DNA of 64,000 bases. Origin: Pyronema omphalodes (taxonomy: Eukaryota; Ascomycota; Pezizomycetes; Pezizales; Pyronemataceae). Positions 27,567-38,063 of this stretch are shown here, piece after piece; within the stretch, counting starts at the first letter, position 1, and the number at the start of each line of letters is the position of its first letter. The DNA lies in NCBI GenBank assembly GCA_024516155.1, contig JAJJXM010000083.1, forward strand, positions 170,473 through 234,472, given 5' to 3'. The position numbers and the translations under genes are program-made. The notes below the pieces were generated by a model, which worked only from the letters and a program-made list of their open reading frames with translations, was not told the DNA's origin and searched no databases.

Positions 27567-29707
27567 TCATCCTCCAATTCCCAAATCCTTGGTTGCGCAT
27601 CAGACATATGAGTGTCTTCCTCATCTTGTCTTACTGCAGCAGTCTTTGCCTTCTTGGCTTCCTTGGGCTTTTCTTGTTCTTGCCCTCCCTCATTATCTTC
27701 ATCATTCCGCTTCCTCTTCCCTGAAGAAGCTACCTTCCCATCCTTTGCCAACTCAGTCCCCCCAACTGTCTTCTTAGCATAGCAGTCGTACATTCTGTGT
27801 CCAGAACGACCACATCGCCAACAGTCTGCCTTTTCCTTCTTATGCTTGTCAATTTCGGCTTGGGGAACTCCCTGCAAAGCCTCCCTTCCTGAGGCGTATA
27901 CCGCAGATTTCTCAGATTTCTTATCCTTTTTCCCTGCAAATTCCTTTTTTGGTCCCTTATCCTTAACCTTTTGATTCTTCTGCTGCACCTCCCGTGGATG
28001 CGCAGTTTCTTTTTCCTTACCCTTATCCTTGCGTTCCCCACGCACTTCCAGAGTTCTCTTTTTGGTATATCCCAATTCCTCATTCAATCCCTCAATAACA
28101 TGCGCAGCATCCTTTACTGCATCAATTAGGGTACTGTCTTCGTTGGGAATTCCACCATATCTCTGATAAACCATTTTTTTAATAGCTGGGGTCATGGCCT
28201 CCCATATGACATTTCTGTACATAGGTCCCAATGCCCCAACGCGCATATTCAAATCTTCTAACTTAGTGATATAGTCGTCGATATCACCATCATATTGAAG
28301 CTCTGTGATTCTCTTCACATCCTTCTGAGCTTCCCTTTTGTCCTCAAACCTTGCCTCAATCGCACTAGAGAATGCCTCCCAATTGTCCTTCAAGTTTTGC
28401 TTCTGGATAGACTTCCTACGCTCCTGGTGCCATGCCAACGCCTTGTGGGTGAATAAACTTCCAACCCACTTGATCTGTGCATCTTCATCCGGCCAGGACA
28501 TAGCATAGGTTGAAACGTAGTCCTGTACCGATGTCCACCAGGCTCTGTAAAGGGTCTTGTCCTTGCCAGAAAAGTATTGTGGTGCCTTGAGTTCTGGCAT
28601 CTTGGGTCTCTTGGGGCCATCCCTAGGTCCTTGAATCTTGTCAATGATGGCTGTCAGAAATCGTGTAGCTTCAACTTCTGCATTATCACTGGGCTTGTTC
28701 TGCTGAGGGGGTGCTGCAGGCTGTCTGGGATTGCGGTCTCCGTTATCAGAGGGCTCCGGAGGAGGAATGGTGATTCTCCTTCTTGGTGGTCCATTTCCTC
28801 GTCCGCCATTTCCAGCTGCTGCTGGGGGTGGTGTAGCAATCCTTGAGGCAGGCAGGGCAGTCTCCATGGCTATGTTGAAAAGGCTAGGGGAGACAGTCCT
28901 CCGCCGGGGTTCATCTTGTACCGCCTCAGCTAAAGATTCTGCATCGATAGGTTGGTTCTTCGCATTCATATCCATAACCCTCTGAATAACCTTGTCGATG
29001 ATTTCCTTCTTCTCATTCTCCCTCTGAGTCTCATATTCCAGCAATTTCCGTTGTTGCTCCTGCTCTGCATGTGCTAAAAGACGAATCTGTTCGTCCCTTT
29101 GTTGGTCAGTCTGATTTTTTGTGGCTGCCCAACCTTCAACTCCCATATTCCAACCTTGTTGATAGTTGGAGAAATCCCTCAAGTAATCATTGATGATTCT
29201 AACACCAATGTTCAAACGTTCAGCAGCCTGGTTGTGGGCTGCCTGCTTCTGTTGAATATCTGTTGCCAATTCCCCAATGGCATTCCAAACATCTGAGCTA
29301 AACTCATTGCTAGACTGAATGAGTCGTACAATAGCTGTTTGGCTTAGTTCTCTGTCGATATTCCCTTGGCGCAATACAACATCGTAGGCTTGTTGCATTG
29401 TCTTAGCCATCTCGTCATATTGGTACTTCATATAATTGATATCTGCTTGTACCGTTGCTCCTTCGGTTCTAAGGGCTGCCATCAATCCCTGAACATCCCT
29501 TTCTGTCATTTGCATCTTCTCCACCATCTTGATGAACCAATCAGGAAGTTGGTTCCTGTCAACACTGGTCCCCTGGCGTGCTGTCTTTCCTGGCCCAGAG
29601 AGCTCGTCCCATGTCTGAGGGCGATAGATTTCCACTGCATTGGTCATGGAAACGTCGTCATCGTCGCGGGGTGCCGGGGAGGCAGTGATTCTGGGGAAGG
29701 AAGACAT
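27542..29707 (-). CDS. Gag protein of the chromovirus
   Basis: A 721-residue structural protein expected to form the cytoplasmic virus-like particle and bind element RNA. The N-terminal half is hydrophilic and partly coiled-coil (Gln/Glu-rich about 190-260), followed by a Pro/Arg-rich linker. A retrotransposon Gag core lies at about 375-540 (YFSGKDKTLYRAWW, then WHQERRKS). One CCHC zinc knuckle occurs at 629-642 (CWRCGRSGHRMYDC). The tail is Lys-rich, with a possible nuclear signal GKRKR near 662, and ends acidic. The stop codon follows a run of five T residues where the -1 pol frame is also open. The start chosen is the first Met, about 110 bases after the 5' LTR. Confidence 0.93.
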   Translation of the reverse strand: MSSFPRITASPAPRDDDDVSMTNAVEIYRPQTWDELSGPGKTARQGTSVDRNQLPDWFIKMVEKMQMTERDVQGLMAALRTEGATVQADINYMKYQYDEMAKTMQQAYDVVLRQGNIDRELSQTAIVRLIQSSNEFSSDVWNAIGELATDIQQKQAAHNQAAERLNIGVRIINDYLRDFSNYQQGWNMGVEGWAATKNQTDQQRDEQIRLLAHAEQEQQRKLLEYETQRENEKKEIIDKVIQRVMDMNAKNQPIDAESLAEAVQDEPRRRTVSPSLFNIAMETALPASRIATPPPAAAGNGGRGNGPPRRRITIPPPEPSDNGDRNPRQPAAPPQQNKPSDNAEVEATRFLTAIIDKIQGPRDGPKRPKMPELKAPQYFSGKDKTLYRAWWTSVQDYVSTYAMSWPDEDAQIKWVGSLFTHKALAWHQERRKSIQKQNLKDNWEAFSSAIEARFEDKREAQKDVKRITELQYDGDIDDYITKLEDLNMRVGALGPMYRNVIWEAMTPAIKKMVYQRYGGIPNEDSTLIDAVKDAAHVIEGLNEELGYTKKRTLEVRGERKDKGKEKETAHPREVQQKNQKVKDKGPKKEFAGKKDKKSEKSAVYASGREALQGVPQAEIDKHKKEKADCWRCGRSGHRMYDCYAKKTVGGTELAKDGKVASSGKRKRNDEDNEGGQEQEKPKEAKKAKTAAVRQDEEDTHMSDAQPRIWELEDEENMHSDF

Positions 29708-29802
29708 TGCTGAGTAGAATGTGTTTTCGGAAATTGATAAGGCTTGCCCTAGAAGAGGGTCTTTTCGTATTCGTGTCGATTAATAAACTTGGTAGCTTGT
29801 AG

Positions 29803-29814
29803 CCTTAAGTTTAT
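29803..29814 (-). promoter_or_regulatory. Primer-binding site of self-complementary type
   Basis: Two bases after the 5' LTR end, the coding strand reads ATAAACTTAAGG. Its exact complement CCTTAAGTTTAT lies within the coding strand of the 5' LTR (30007 down to 29996). The region lacks the TGG start expected if a tRNA 3' end were the primer. This is the arrangement of self-priming Tf1/sushi-type elements, where the 5' end of the transcript folds back to prime. The pairing is seen; its use is inferred. Confidence 0.75.
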
Positions 29815-29816
29815 AG

Positions 29817-31228
29817 TGTGAACCTGGGCACAGTCCTGACTATGCAGAGGCTTTTTCGATTGTAACTCGAGTGCTTCGTCCTGGATGTAGACAAACACTT
29901 CGTTCCCAAGGACTAACAGACACTTCGTTCCCAAGAACTAATAGAGCTTGTTCCAAAGATAAAGCTAGGAAGTAAATCAATCGATCACAGGCCGAATAAA
30001 CTTAAGGGTCGTCTTCGGAGGTATTCGTTGGTGCAGTTAGGTATCGTTCGCGTAGAGGATCAATGGATGATGATGGAGGAGACAGAGGGAAGACATAGGG
30101 TCTTTTATAGACTTTCGTCTACAAGTTCGCCCAGCCTTCCTTGGGGAACCAACTGCCAAACTGAGCTCAGGAGATAAGACATGGGTCAAAGCTGTGACGC
30201 GTCTGCTGAGGTTTGCATCATACTAAGCGCGCAATTAAATTAATTGCTCACTTGCATAATGCTTGCCCTGGTCAGATTAATCCCTGAAATAGCTCACCGT
30301 ACTACCACACCTTCCAATAAGGTGCTGGGGTTATGAGTCACACCGGAGGGCAACTCCGTCTGACTGCATCATGCATGAACTCCTGTGATAATGACGCATG
30401 AGTCATTTATCGTATGAGTCGCGCCATCATAGATCTCCCTAGAGAATCTCGATTGCAAGTAGAGGTCACTGACATCATAAGGCATACCATGCCCGACCGG
30501 AGCGCACTGCCCCGTCACATTCCTGTGTGATGTCATATGTGCCCCACCTGCGCGCACTTGCGCGCAGCCACACCCTGGTGTGGATGCAAACGCCGTATTG
30601 TTTCTAAGTTGGCAGCTCTAGGCCCAAGGACGCGTCATATCAGTTTCATCAAACAGGTTTCCTGAGTGGGGTTCCCTGCTGGACGTTGTCTCATGCTAAT
30701 GCACTGTTGACCCTTGTCCTGCATTCCACTCCTGTTTGCTGACTAGACTCTGCCTTATCTCTCGCCCCACTGTTCACCCAACTAGTAACACCGGATGATA
30801 TCCTTGCGCCGCATCTGCATCCTCTTGGAATCTCCTATTCCTATGCAGCCCCTATCGTAGCCGTTTATTGCCGAACACTCCTCAGGTATAAGGAGGTGAC
30901 CTTTCGTCGTCTTCTTCGTTCTCCATCAGCGTCGTTCGTAGTTGTCTCAAGGGTAAGTCGACACCCTTGAGGTAAGTGTTCCTTTCCCCTTCTCCGTCCT
31001 GAGTCCTCCCAAACTGACAGTGAATAATAGTTTCGACGCCTCGGGCCGGGATCCTCGTGAGGTCCTATCGGAAAGTCACGAATCACGTGACGTGGCTAGC
31101 CGGAGCTCCTCTGGGGGTTCCGGCCCGGGATACTAACTCAATTATTCATTCTCCTGTCGAGTTTGCCATATTCTCCATAGCGTTATATATGATACCAATT
31201 CTATCTTCACACATTATAGGGTGTGACA
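29817..31228 (-). repeat. 5' LTR (1412 bp) with promoter
   Basis: It provides the promoter for the full transcript. A CTATAAAAG box lies at 30110-30102 on the minus strand. If the transcript begins at the self-priming complement (about 30007), U3 would be about 1220 bp and R plus U5 about 190 bp, with the start about 95 bases after the TATA box. The flanking duplication GACGG is at 31229-31233. Confidence 0.93.
30102..30109 (-). promoter_or_regulatory. TATA box in the 5' LTR
   Basis: The minus strand reads TATAAAAG here. It is the only good TATA-like element I see between mid-LTR and the primer-complement sequence, and it is duplicated in the 3' LTR at 22553-22560. Confidence 0.55.
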
Positions 31229-31505
31229 GACGGAAACCTGTTGCAAGGCTACGGGCGAGGCTAGGACCGCACTACGATGCAGATCATCAACTTTCTAAAC
31301 TGTTTTGGGACAGATGAAGAGTTTCCGACAGTTTTCGACACTTCCGTCAGCAGTTTTTCGTTGACGGAAAGTTTCCGACAAATCTGTCGCTGTCGGAAAA
31401 ATTAGTCTCTACGCTAAAGTTCTCCGCCAATCAGACTAATCCTGATTACGCGCCAAGTTTCCGACACCGACAGATTTGTCGGATTTGTCGAGCATTGAGT
31501 AACCC

Positions 31506-33934
31506 GAATCTACATCTGTTGGCCACCGTGACCGGGGGGCGACAGGGATTAAAATGGCCTCGAGTGACACTCGGTGATTCAGAGTTTTTCTCACTTGCGA
31601 GATACCACCGTGCACAAGCCACTACTCCATTTTCGGTCGTGCAGACAGCCAATGAAATGTGATTACATAATACCGCATTAGCGCAGAATTTCCAATTTTT
31701 AGCTCGGTAAAAAAACACCCTAGATTCAATATGTAAATGACAGCTTAGTCATTGCATGTGACCAATCAAATGTGATGAAATCCTGTATCTTGGCATATCT
31801 TGGCACAAAAACACCATCTACATATTTTCTCCGCCCATACAAAATACAGGGGTTTTTAAAACCTTTCAGCCCATTCACCTTTGACTTAAATTAATTTTGG
31901 CCCGATATAAGTTGTTCTCCATCAACTTCTCTTTCAATCTTATCGAACCGTTTTCAAATCGGAGTGGTTGTGGTTGGTGTGAAAGATTTGGGGTGTTGAT
32001 GCAATATGTGTCGTTGCGATGTGTCGGGACTTGGTGTCCCCCACCATACAGGTACCGTAGTCTTAAGGGATCAGGTACTAGGGATTAGGTATTAGGGACC
32101 AGGGTAGAGGATGTATGATAGAGCTATATATCGTGAGACTTGGGGTAGATTGTAGTAGATAACGATATGATCAAACTTTAGAGGCCGAGGCCGAGGGGAG
32201 ATGAAAGAGATGAAAGAGATGAAGGGGAAGAAAACACTCGAACTTCGAAGTCGGTGCTTAAAGAAGGATGATATATGGATTCTGGATAGAGCATTAGCAT
32301 CAGCAACAGCATCAGCAACAGCGACAGTCTATATCCGGCGAAAGAAAACATGTCGTGTGCATACATATGTACATACATAGACCCCGGGTTTTCCCCACGA
32401 TCACGATCACGATGCTGTTCGGGAGCGGAGGCGCGCGGGGGGGGGGGGGGGGGGAGGGGATATGTGAGCTTGGGAGTTAGAAGTCAGGAGTCGACGGCAT
32501 GATCCTACGGTACGGTAGCTGGTTGATCCGTGGTTCATAAGGGGGTTCCGCTCAATCTACTTTGTACTCCCCTACTCCCGAGTTCTTTCCACATGGCTGG
32601 CCGGTCTGTCGCTGAAATGCCCAGCAAGACACAAGACACAAGACACACACACCCGCCCCCCCCACCACCACCCCTTAACCTCGCCGAGGTCGGTTCTGGT
32701 CGAGAGTCGAGTGAGATAAGGTGCATACAGCATGCAGAACGGATAAATACAGGTTCTACAGGGGTTTTGTATTGTATCGTACATAATGTATCGTGGTAAC
32801 ATGTTTATGCTACTACTTCTGCCGCTGCGATGCTCCCACGGTTTTTTGATACCGTGGAAATAGAGTGTTCGGTCTACAATCGAAAATATTTCACTGTGGC
32901 GTTGTATTTTCTAAGTGGTGATAGTCTGATATGTACATAAAAGTTCTCAAAGATTTTCAAGTCTTCGACTTGTCTTCTGGTTCCAACTAGCGTCGCGATA
33001 TCTCAAGATAGATTCGCAACTATGACACAAGACATACCACTTAGTCCCTAGTCCCTAGCCCCTAGTCCCTAGTCCCTAGAGTTTCCCAAGGTCTTAGCGC
33101 AAGATACGGCTGTAGCCTGTTGATAAAGGAACCTGGTGTTGATATACCGCTAGTAACTTTTACCCCGCAAAATTTACTAACGCCGATTTTTTTGGCCAAT
33201 CACATGCGTAAGAGCCTTATCAGTGCCCTTGGTGGTGGCCATGGCTGTGATGGTCTAAGGGATAATTATGCAGGAGGGAGGGAGGGAGGGCGATTTGAAA
33301 GTTGTAGTATGTCACTACTGTACCTATGTATCATCGCAGGGGGAGCTGGAATAAGGAGGTGGAGGTGGAGATGGACGTGGAGGTAGCTTGGAACTTGGAT
33401 TTGGAAACGGGAGGAATTGGAAGTTGGAGATTTTCGGTTGCATTTTCAGTTCCATTTCCTTGGTTTTTTGGAAGGGGAATAGAATGGAATCTTTGAAAGA
33501 TGCACTTTTCTAAAAGATTCGGAGTTTCAAGGTTTTTGGCGACTGTTGCGACTGTTGCAACACAACACATATCTTACACATCGTACACATCTTACACATG
33601 CCAACCCGCATCTCCCGCGCGTTCGTCACACAATGCGGGAATCTCCGGAACGATCAGTAGCGTCGAAAAAACCGTCCCACACACCAGGAGAGCCTCAGAG
33701 GGGCACCCGGCGCACAAAAGAGGCGAGGTCGAGGACGAGGGCGAGGCTATTACGCAAATTTCTAGTGACCACCCTTTTTATTTTTTTCGCGATCCCCGGG
33801 AATTCCAAACAGCTCTTAAACTTGAGGATTCCCCCCCCTCGAGAAACTGAACAATTCAACAGTCACTTCCTTCAATACCTCGTCTCGTCGAATAGTAATA
33901 ATTTACCACAACCCATACCCACACCTCTCCCGTT
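31506..33934. other. Intergenic, simple repeats, no gene seen
   Basis: Contains GGTACTAGGGATTAGG-like repeats near 32060-32105, an AGAGATGAAA repeat at about 32200-32225, a (CAGCAA)-like run near 32300, a poly-G run at about 32430-32454, and TAGTCCC repeats at 33043-33080. Short frames (33120-33386, 33500-33953) have no recognisable domain. The last few hundred bases probably include the KGD4 promoter. Confidence 0.5.
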
Positions 33935-33940
33935 TATAAA
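33935..33940 (+). promoter_or_regulatory. TATA box of KGD4
   Basis: TATAAA lies 71 bases before the KGD4 start codon, followed by a CT-rich stretch with ACTACTACTTC and CAACC sequence typical of fungal 5' leaders. Confidence 0.5.
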
Positions 33941-34010
33941 CAGCTCTCTTTAAGCTTCTTCTCACCATCTACTACTACTTCTACCTTCACAACCAACCCC
34001 ACAAACCACA

Positions 34011-34396
34011 ATGATCGCCTCCACCATCGCCCGCGCCATGCACGCCCGCACCCCCTCCATCTCCTTCCTCGGCAAACGCATCATCCCCAGTACGTCCCGC
34101 ATCTCCTCCATCCTCTTCCATCCCCCGCTAACACCCCACCAGAGAACATCGACCACACCCCCAAAGTTCACCCTCAATCCCCCTTCTCCGAACTTCCTAA
34201 GTCCTTCGCCGAATACCGTATCAGCGCAACTCAACACGGTCCCCTGGCTCCAAAGACTACCCCTCGTGCTTCGATTCAGCCCGCCGAGGGTGAGTATTTC
34301 GATCGTAACCAGCTTCCCGAGAGGTTCTGGAGAATGAAAATCTCGGCTAGGGAAATGGAGATTATTGAGAGTGGAGGTGCGGCGGCTTGGGCTTAG
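34011..34396 (+). CDS. KGD4: Kgd4/Ymr31-like 2-oxoglutarate dehydrogenase subunit
   Basis: Kgd4 (formerly mitochondrial ribosomal protein Ymr31; MRPS36 in animals) links the E3 enzyme to the mitochondrial 2-oxoglutarate dehydrogenase complex of the citric acid cycle. Two exons: 34011-34089 and 34143-34396, total 110 residues, close to the roughly 120 of yeast. The intron is 53 bp, starts GTACGT, has a CTAAC branch site about 15 bases before CCAG, and splits a codon after its first base. Family landmarks: N-terminus MIASTIARAM like a presequence, FLGKR, IDHTPKVHP, EYRISATQHGPL, and the C-terminal block LPERFWRMKISAREMEIIESGGAAAW, which parallels yeast LPARF...INSGGAW. A TATA box lies 71 bases upstream. 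No frame problems were seen. Confidence 0.9.
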
Positions 34397-35678
34397 ACGA
34401 GATGCTGTGAGGGTAGGCAAGTAGGCGAGCTGGCGAAGGAACGAGGGAACGAGGGAACGAGCCGGCTAGCCAGTCAGCCAGCCAGCCAGCCAGCGAAACA
34501 AGGAAACGAGGAAACGAGGAAATTAGCAAACGATCATCCAACCAGACGATCAGCCAACCAGCCAACCAGCAAGGCAACAAGCAGGCGCGACAACAAGAAA
34601 CGAGAATCTGCTACCTACTTCCTCCTCACAAGTCGCAAAAGCAACCGCCAATCTCTACGGTAGAGACAACGGGTTTTGGGTTTTGATTTTTGGTGCATGG
34701 AGTTTGGAGGTGTTTTTTGATTTTTGATTTTTTGGGGTTGATTTTTTTTTTTTTTTTTTTTGTATATATGCTTTGATTTGATTTGGGTTGAAGCTTTGGG
34801 TTTTTGGGGATTTGGGATGGGATATGGGGCGATGAAATTATTATTTTTGACTTTTTTTGATTTTGGTAGAGAGAGAGAGGAATTGGATTGGTTTTTTTCT
34901 CTCTGTTGGTTGTTTGACTTTGATTTTGACTTTGTCTTTGACTTCGCGTGATGCTGTGGAAATGGGGAAATGGGGAAATGTGGAAATGTGAATGCCTTCT
35001 CGATAGTAGCTGTGGGCTGTGGCAGTTGTGAAAAATTGATTTCGATTCAAAACCTCTATCCTCTCTGTCTCTCTGTATGTCCATCTACTTCTCGTACTTC
35101 TCGTACTTTACAAAATCCAAAATCCAAAACCCAAAATCCAAAGTCCAGAAACCCCTACAATCTAACTTCAATCCCCTCTCCCCCCCGTAAGTCTTAAGGT
35201 CCCCCGCCCGCCCCCGGTAAACTCAACCTTAACCACCCTACCCTAACTCCACCCTACCCTAACTACACAACTACACAACCCGATCTTAATCTTCATCGGA
35301 ACCTTCATCGGAACCTTCATCTTAATCGAAATCTTAATCATGATCTCGGATGCGGATGCGGGTACGGGATCGATCGTACGATCGTGCATCCCATGGTTCT
35401 AATTTCTGGGAACTACGGGGACTATGCTGCTGCGGGAACTACGGAGACTATGCTGCGGGAACTACGGGATCGGAGCACTGTGAGCCTACATATTGCCGAT
35501 ATGTAGCTTGTGTGTGGGAGGGGTGTGGGGGGGGTGTGTGTGTGTGGGGGGGGGGGGGGGGGGTTGCTGTGTACATGTAGATATAATACATGAAGGGGAC
35601 GAGGGGATACAGCAGGTAAAGATAATATCGTATATGATGATTTGATGCTATGGTGCTCCAATATGATGCTATGATGCT

Positions 35679-35798
35679 TTGATTTGATGATTTGATGATT
35701 TGATGATTTGATGATTTGATGATTTGATGATTTGATGATTTGATGATTTGATGATTTGATGATTTGATGATTTGATGATTTGATGATTTGATGATTTG
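35679..35798. repeat. 8-bp TGATGATT tandem array, about 15 copies
   Basis: Fifteen nearly perfect copies of TGATGATT. Because 8 is not a multiple of 3, all three frames of a strand read the same eight-residue peptide repeat, which explains the overlapping long minus-strand frames. Confidence 0.95.
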
Positions 35799-36073
35799 CT
35801 TCTCGGGCCAGGTCATAATAGATCATAACATAGCATAACAGATCATAGCATACCGCATCATCATATCACACCGCACAACACCGCACTATTCCAAGGCCAT
35901 TAATAAAAAACATCAGATACCATTGTCACTATACCACTATACCACTCTAACCTTCAGCGGAAATAGATAGATGGATAGATAGATATGTAGATAAAGATAT
36001 TGCATGCAAGATGCAGGATGCAGGATATATGCAGGATATATGCGGGATATATGCGGGAGTAGGGATGTAAATT

Positions 36074-36207
36074 ATTTACTTTATTTACTTTATTTACTTT
36101 ATTTACTTTATTTACTTTATTTACTTTATTTACTTTATTTACTTTATTTACTTTATTTACTTTATTTACTTTATTTACTTTATTTACTTTATTTACTTTA
36201 TTTACTT
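36074..36207. repeat. 9-bp ATTTACTTT tandem array, about 15 copies
   Basis: About fifteen perfect copies. The plus strand reads Leu-Tyr-Leu repeats and the minus strand Lys-Val-Asn repeats. Such tidy repeat peptides are not evidence of a protein. The array then degenerates into ATTATATCT units to about 36262. Confidence 0.95.
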
Positions 36208-36570
36208 CATCTATTATATCTATTATATTCATTATATCTATTATATCTATTATATCTATTACTCACACCTAAAGCACCATCTGTAGGCATGAGTATATCT
36301 ACGAAAATTATTCGGAGAAAACTATATACATGTATATATACGGGTATGTAAGTGCTACGAGACACATAGAAGCCGCCCGGTATCTATTTATGGATTTGTA
36401 GATTTCAGATAGTGCATTGAGGATTGTGCAGAAGACTGTGTGTGGTGTGCTGCTTGCTGGGTGCTGCGTGCTTATATGCCCGAGATGGTTGGGATGGTTG
36501 GGATGGTCGAGATGGTTGGGATGGTCGAGATAGCTGAGATAGCTGAGCCGGCGAGGTGCAGTTTTATGCT

Positions 36571-37004
36571 TCATGCTTCTATGGTGCTATGCTTCTGGGG
36601 CTTCTACATATGGTTCTATGATGTTCTATCGGATAAGTACATATCAGCTTAGCCGCACTTACGGCTTACGTAACTAGCACGTGGAGGTGGATTTTCCACA
36701 TTGGGTATATCTCCCTCAGTAGATGCGTAAAGCTAGATCACCATCATTCTCAACGATTACACTCTTCCACCTCCCTCTTTCTCCGGCATTCCCGTTTTAC
36801 ACTTTGGCGTGAAGGCAGTTGGAACGATATTAGGAATCGTTAATGTCTATATTTATTGTTTTCTACAGGAATAAAGATCAAAAGAAATAGATTTAGGTGC
36901 CGTGTAGATATGTCTAGCTTTTGGGAACTGGATAGAATATTTTGCTGCTTGAGGGAATGGAAGAGGAATGTAATTGTCTTGTGAACGCTGCTTGATGTGG
37001 GGAT
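36571..37004. repeat. Unclassified dispersed repeat R, copy 1
   Basis: Parts of this stretch recur downstream with many substitutions. The block around 36571-36650 (TTCTATCGGATAAGTA) resembles 38200-38275. GGAACGATATTAG near 36828 resembles 38297. The block 36890-36994 (GTGTAGATATGTCTAGC, then GCTGCTTGAGGGAATGG) resembles 38775-38885. A weaker third copy is at 39925-40180. No frame or terminal repeat identifies the family. Confidence 0.55.
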
Positions 37005-37070
37005 TTGTTTATTTATTTATTTATTGATTTTAATCATACATCCGATCGAGGCCTTTAAAGCTTATGCGGG

Positions 37071-37849
37071 TAGACCTCCCAGTCGTATAAACCAGTTTAA
37101 GATGACGGCCAAAACGGACTATACGGACTGTTGGAATACGAGAACTGTACTGCGACCCAGTTCAGTTTACTGCCAGTAATATAAACTGGTTAAACTGCAA
37201 AAACTAGTTGACTGAATGCAAGGCTTGGCAAACCAGGTGAACTGTTTAAAACTGCAAAAACTGGCTTGTCCAGAGGAACTGGTTTATGAAGGAGCAATAA
37301 ATATTATTCAGTGCATACATAAAAAAATTCTATCTTAATCTGGTCCCCAGAAATTATAACTGATGCCTACGATTGAAGCTCTTGAACCCCTCAATGACTT
37401 CCAGAGTATCTTCCTGCATCAAATGGCGGTCCGATATACATTAATGATCTGCTTGCATTTGGAAAATAGCAGTTCAGACTCTGCAGTCATCGCGGGAACT
37501 GAGAGGAATGTTCACTGCCATTTTGTCAAGGCTAGGAAATCTTGTTACCAGAAGCTGATGAAATGAGGAGGGTTAAGATACTGGCAGGCTCAGCCACCGG
37601 TGGGTTAAAACGAGGTTGAATACATTATTTATTCCTGCATGCATTGGTTCCCAATGCGGTTAAACGGTTTTGTGTTTACTGAGTCCGGTTAATCAGTGCA
37701 CTGCAGTTACCTGGTTCTATGGACCCTCAAAACTGAATCAACTGTCTATCCGGGATACCAAAACTGCACCAACTAACTGTGAATTGTCAGTTCAGTTTAC
37801 CTGGTTTACGATTTTACCCTGTAAACTGACTGTACGGTTGGGAGGTCTG
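37071..37849. mobile_element. hAT-type MITE, copy 2 (779 bp), inverted
   Basis: Begins TAGACCTCCCAGTCGTA and ends ...GGTTGGGAGGTCTG. The perfect 8-bp target duplication TATGCGGG lies at 37063-37070 and 37850-37857. Its internal sequence is the reverse complement of copies 1 and 3 (for example CAGAACAGT... motifs and AATAAATATTATTCAGTGC). It is inserted in the body of the SINE, so it is younger than that element. There is no coding capacity. Confidence 0.9.
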
Positions 37850-38063
37850 TATGCGGGTAAAAGCAACTTGTACAACCATTTTTCATGTCCTCGAGACCGA
37901 AGTCTCCTAATGAGGCACCCTAATCTCCTACACCCATTTACCCAAGCATTCCACCAACACTTGTCTACACCTAAGGAGGCATAGATCAGGAAATAGTGAC
38001 CACCTATCCTGAGCACCGGTTAAACCTTCGTGAGGACAAACCCCGGTAACCAAGCAATACCTG

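Larger units (their letters stand above)
22268..31228 (-). mobile_element. Intact Ty3/gypsy chromovirus, 8961 bp
   Basis: A complete LTR retrotransposon on the minus strand. Both LTRs are 1412 bp, start and end TGT...ACA, and look identical. The insertion is flanked by the 5-bp target duplication GACGG (22263-22267 and 31229-31233). In coding order it has the 5' LTR, a primer-binding site complementary to its own LTR, gag, pol with protease, reverse transcriptase, RNase H, integrase and chromodomain, a polypurine tract and the 3' LTR. The domain order and C-terminal chromodomain place it with the chromoviruses, the group holding fungal Tf1/sushi-type elements. Intact frames and matching LTRs argue for a recent insertion. 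It lies inside copy 3 of the 412-bp TIR element. Confidence 0.96.
22128..31505. mobile_element. 412-bp TIR element, copy 3, split by the retrotransposon
   Basis: The left part is 22128-22267 and the right part 31234-31505, adding up to 412 bp once one copy of the 5-bp duplication is removed. The element was present before the chromovirus landed in it. The right end GAGCATTGAGTAACCC is intact at 31490-31505. The flank after it (GAATCTAC) differs from the spacer that follows copies 1 and 2, so this is the outer edge of the tandem array. Confidence 0.85.
34397..36570. other. Intergenic, strongly repetitive
   Basis: Contains AACGAGG and CAGC repeats (34435-34530), a 21-base poly-T run near 34742-34761, TTTGATTTTGAC repeats (34905-34945), GAAATGTG repeats, AAAATCC repeats near 35110, a poly-G run at about 35545-35562, and the two long satellites listed separately. 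The open frames seen are repeat translations and I do not call them. Confidence 0.6.
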
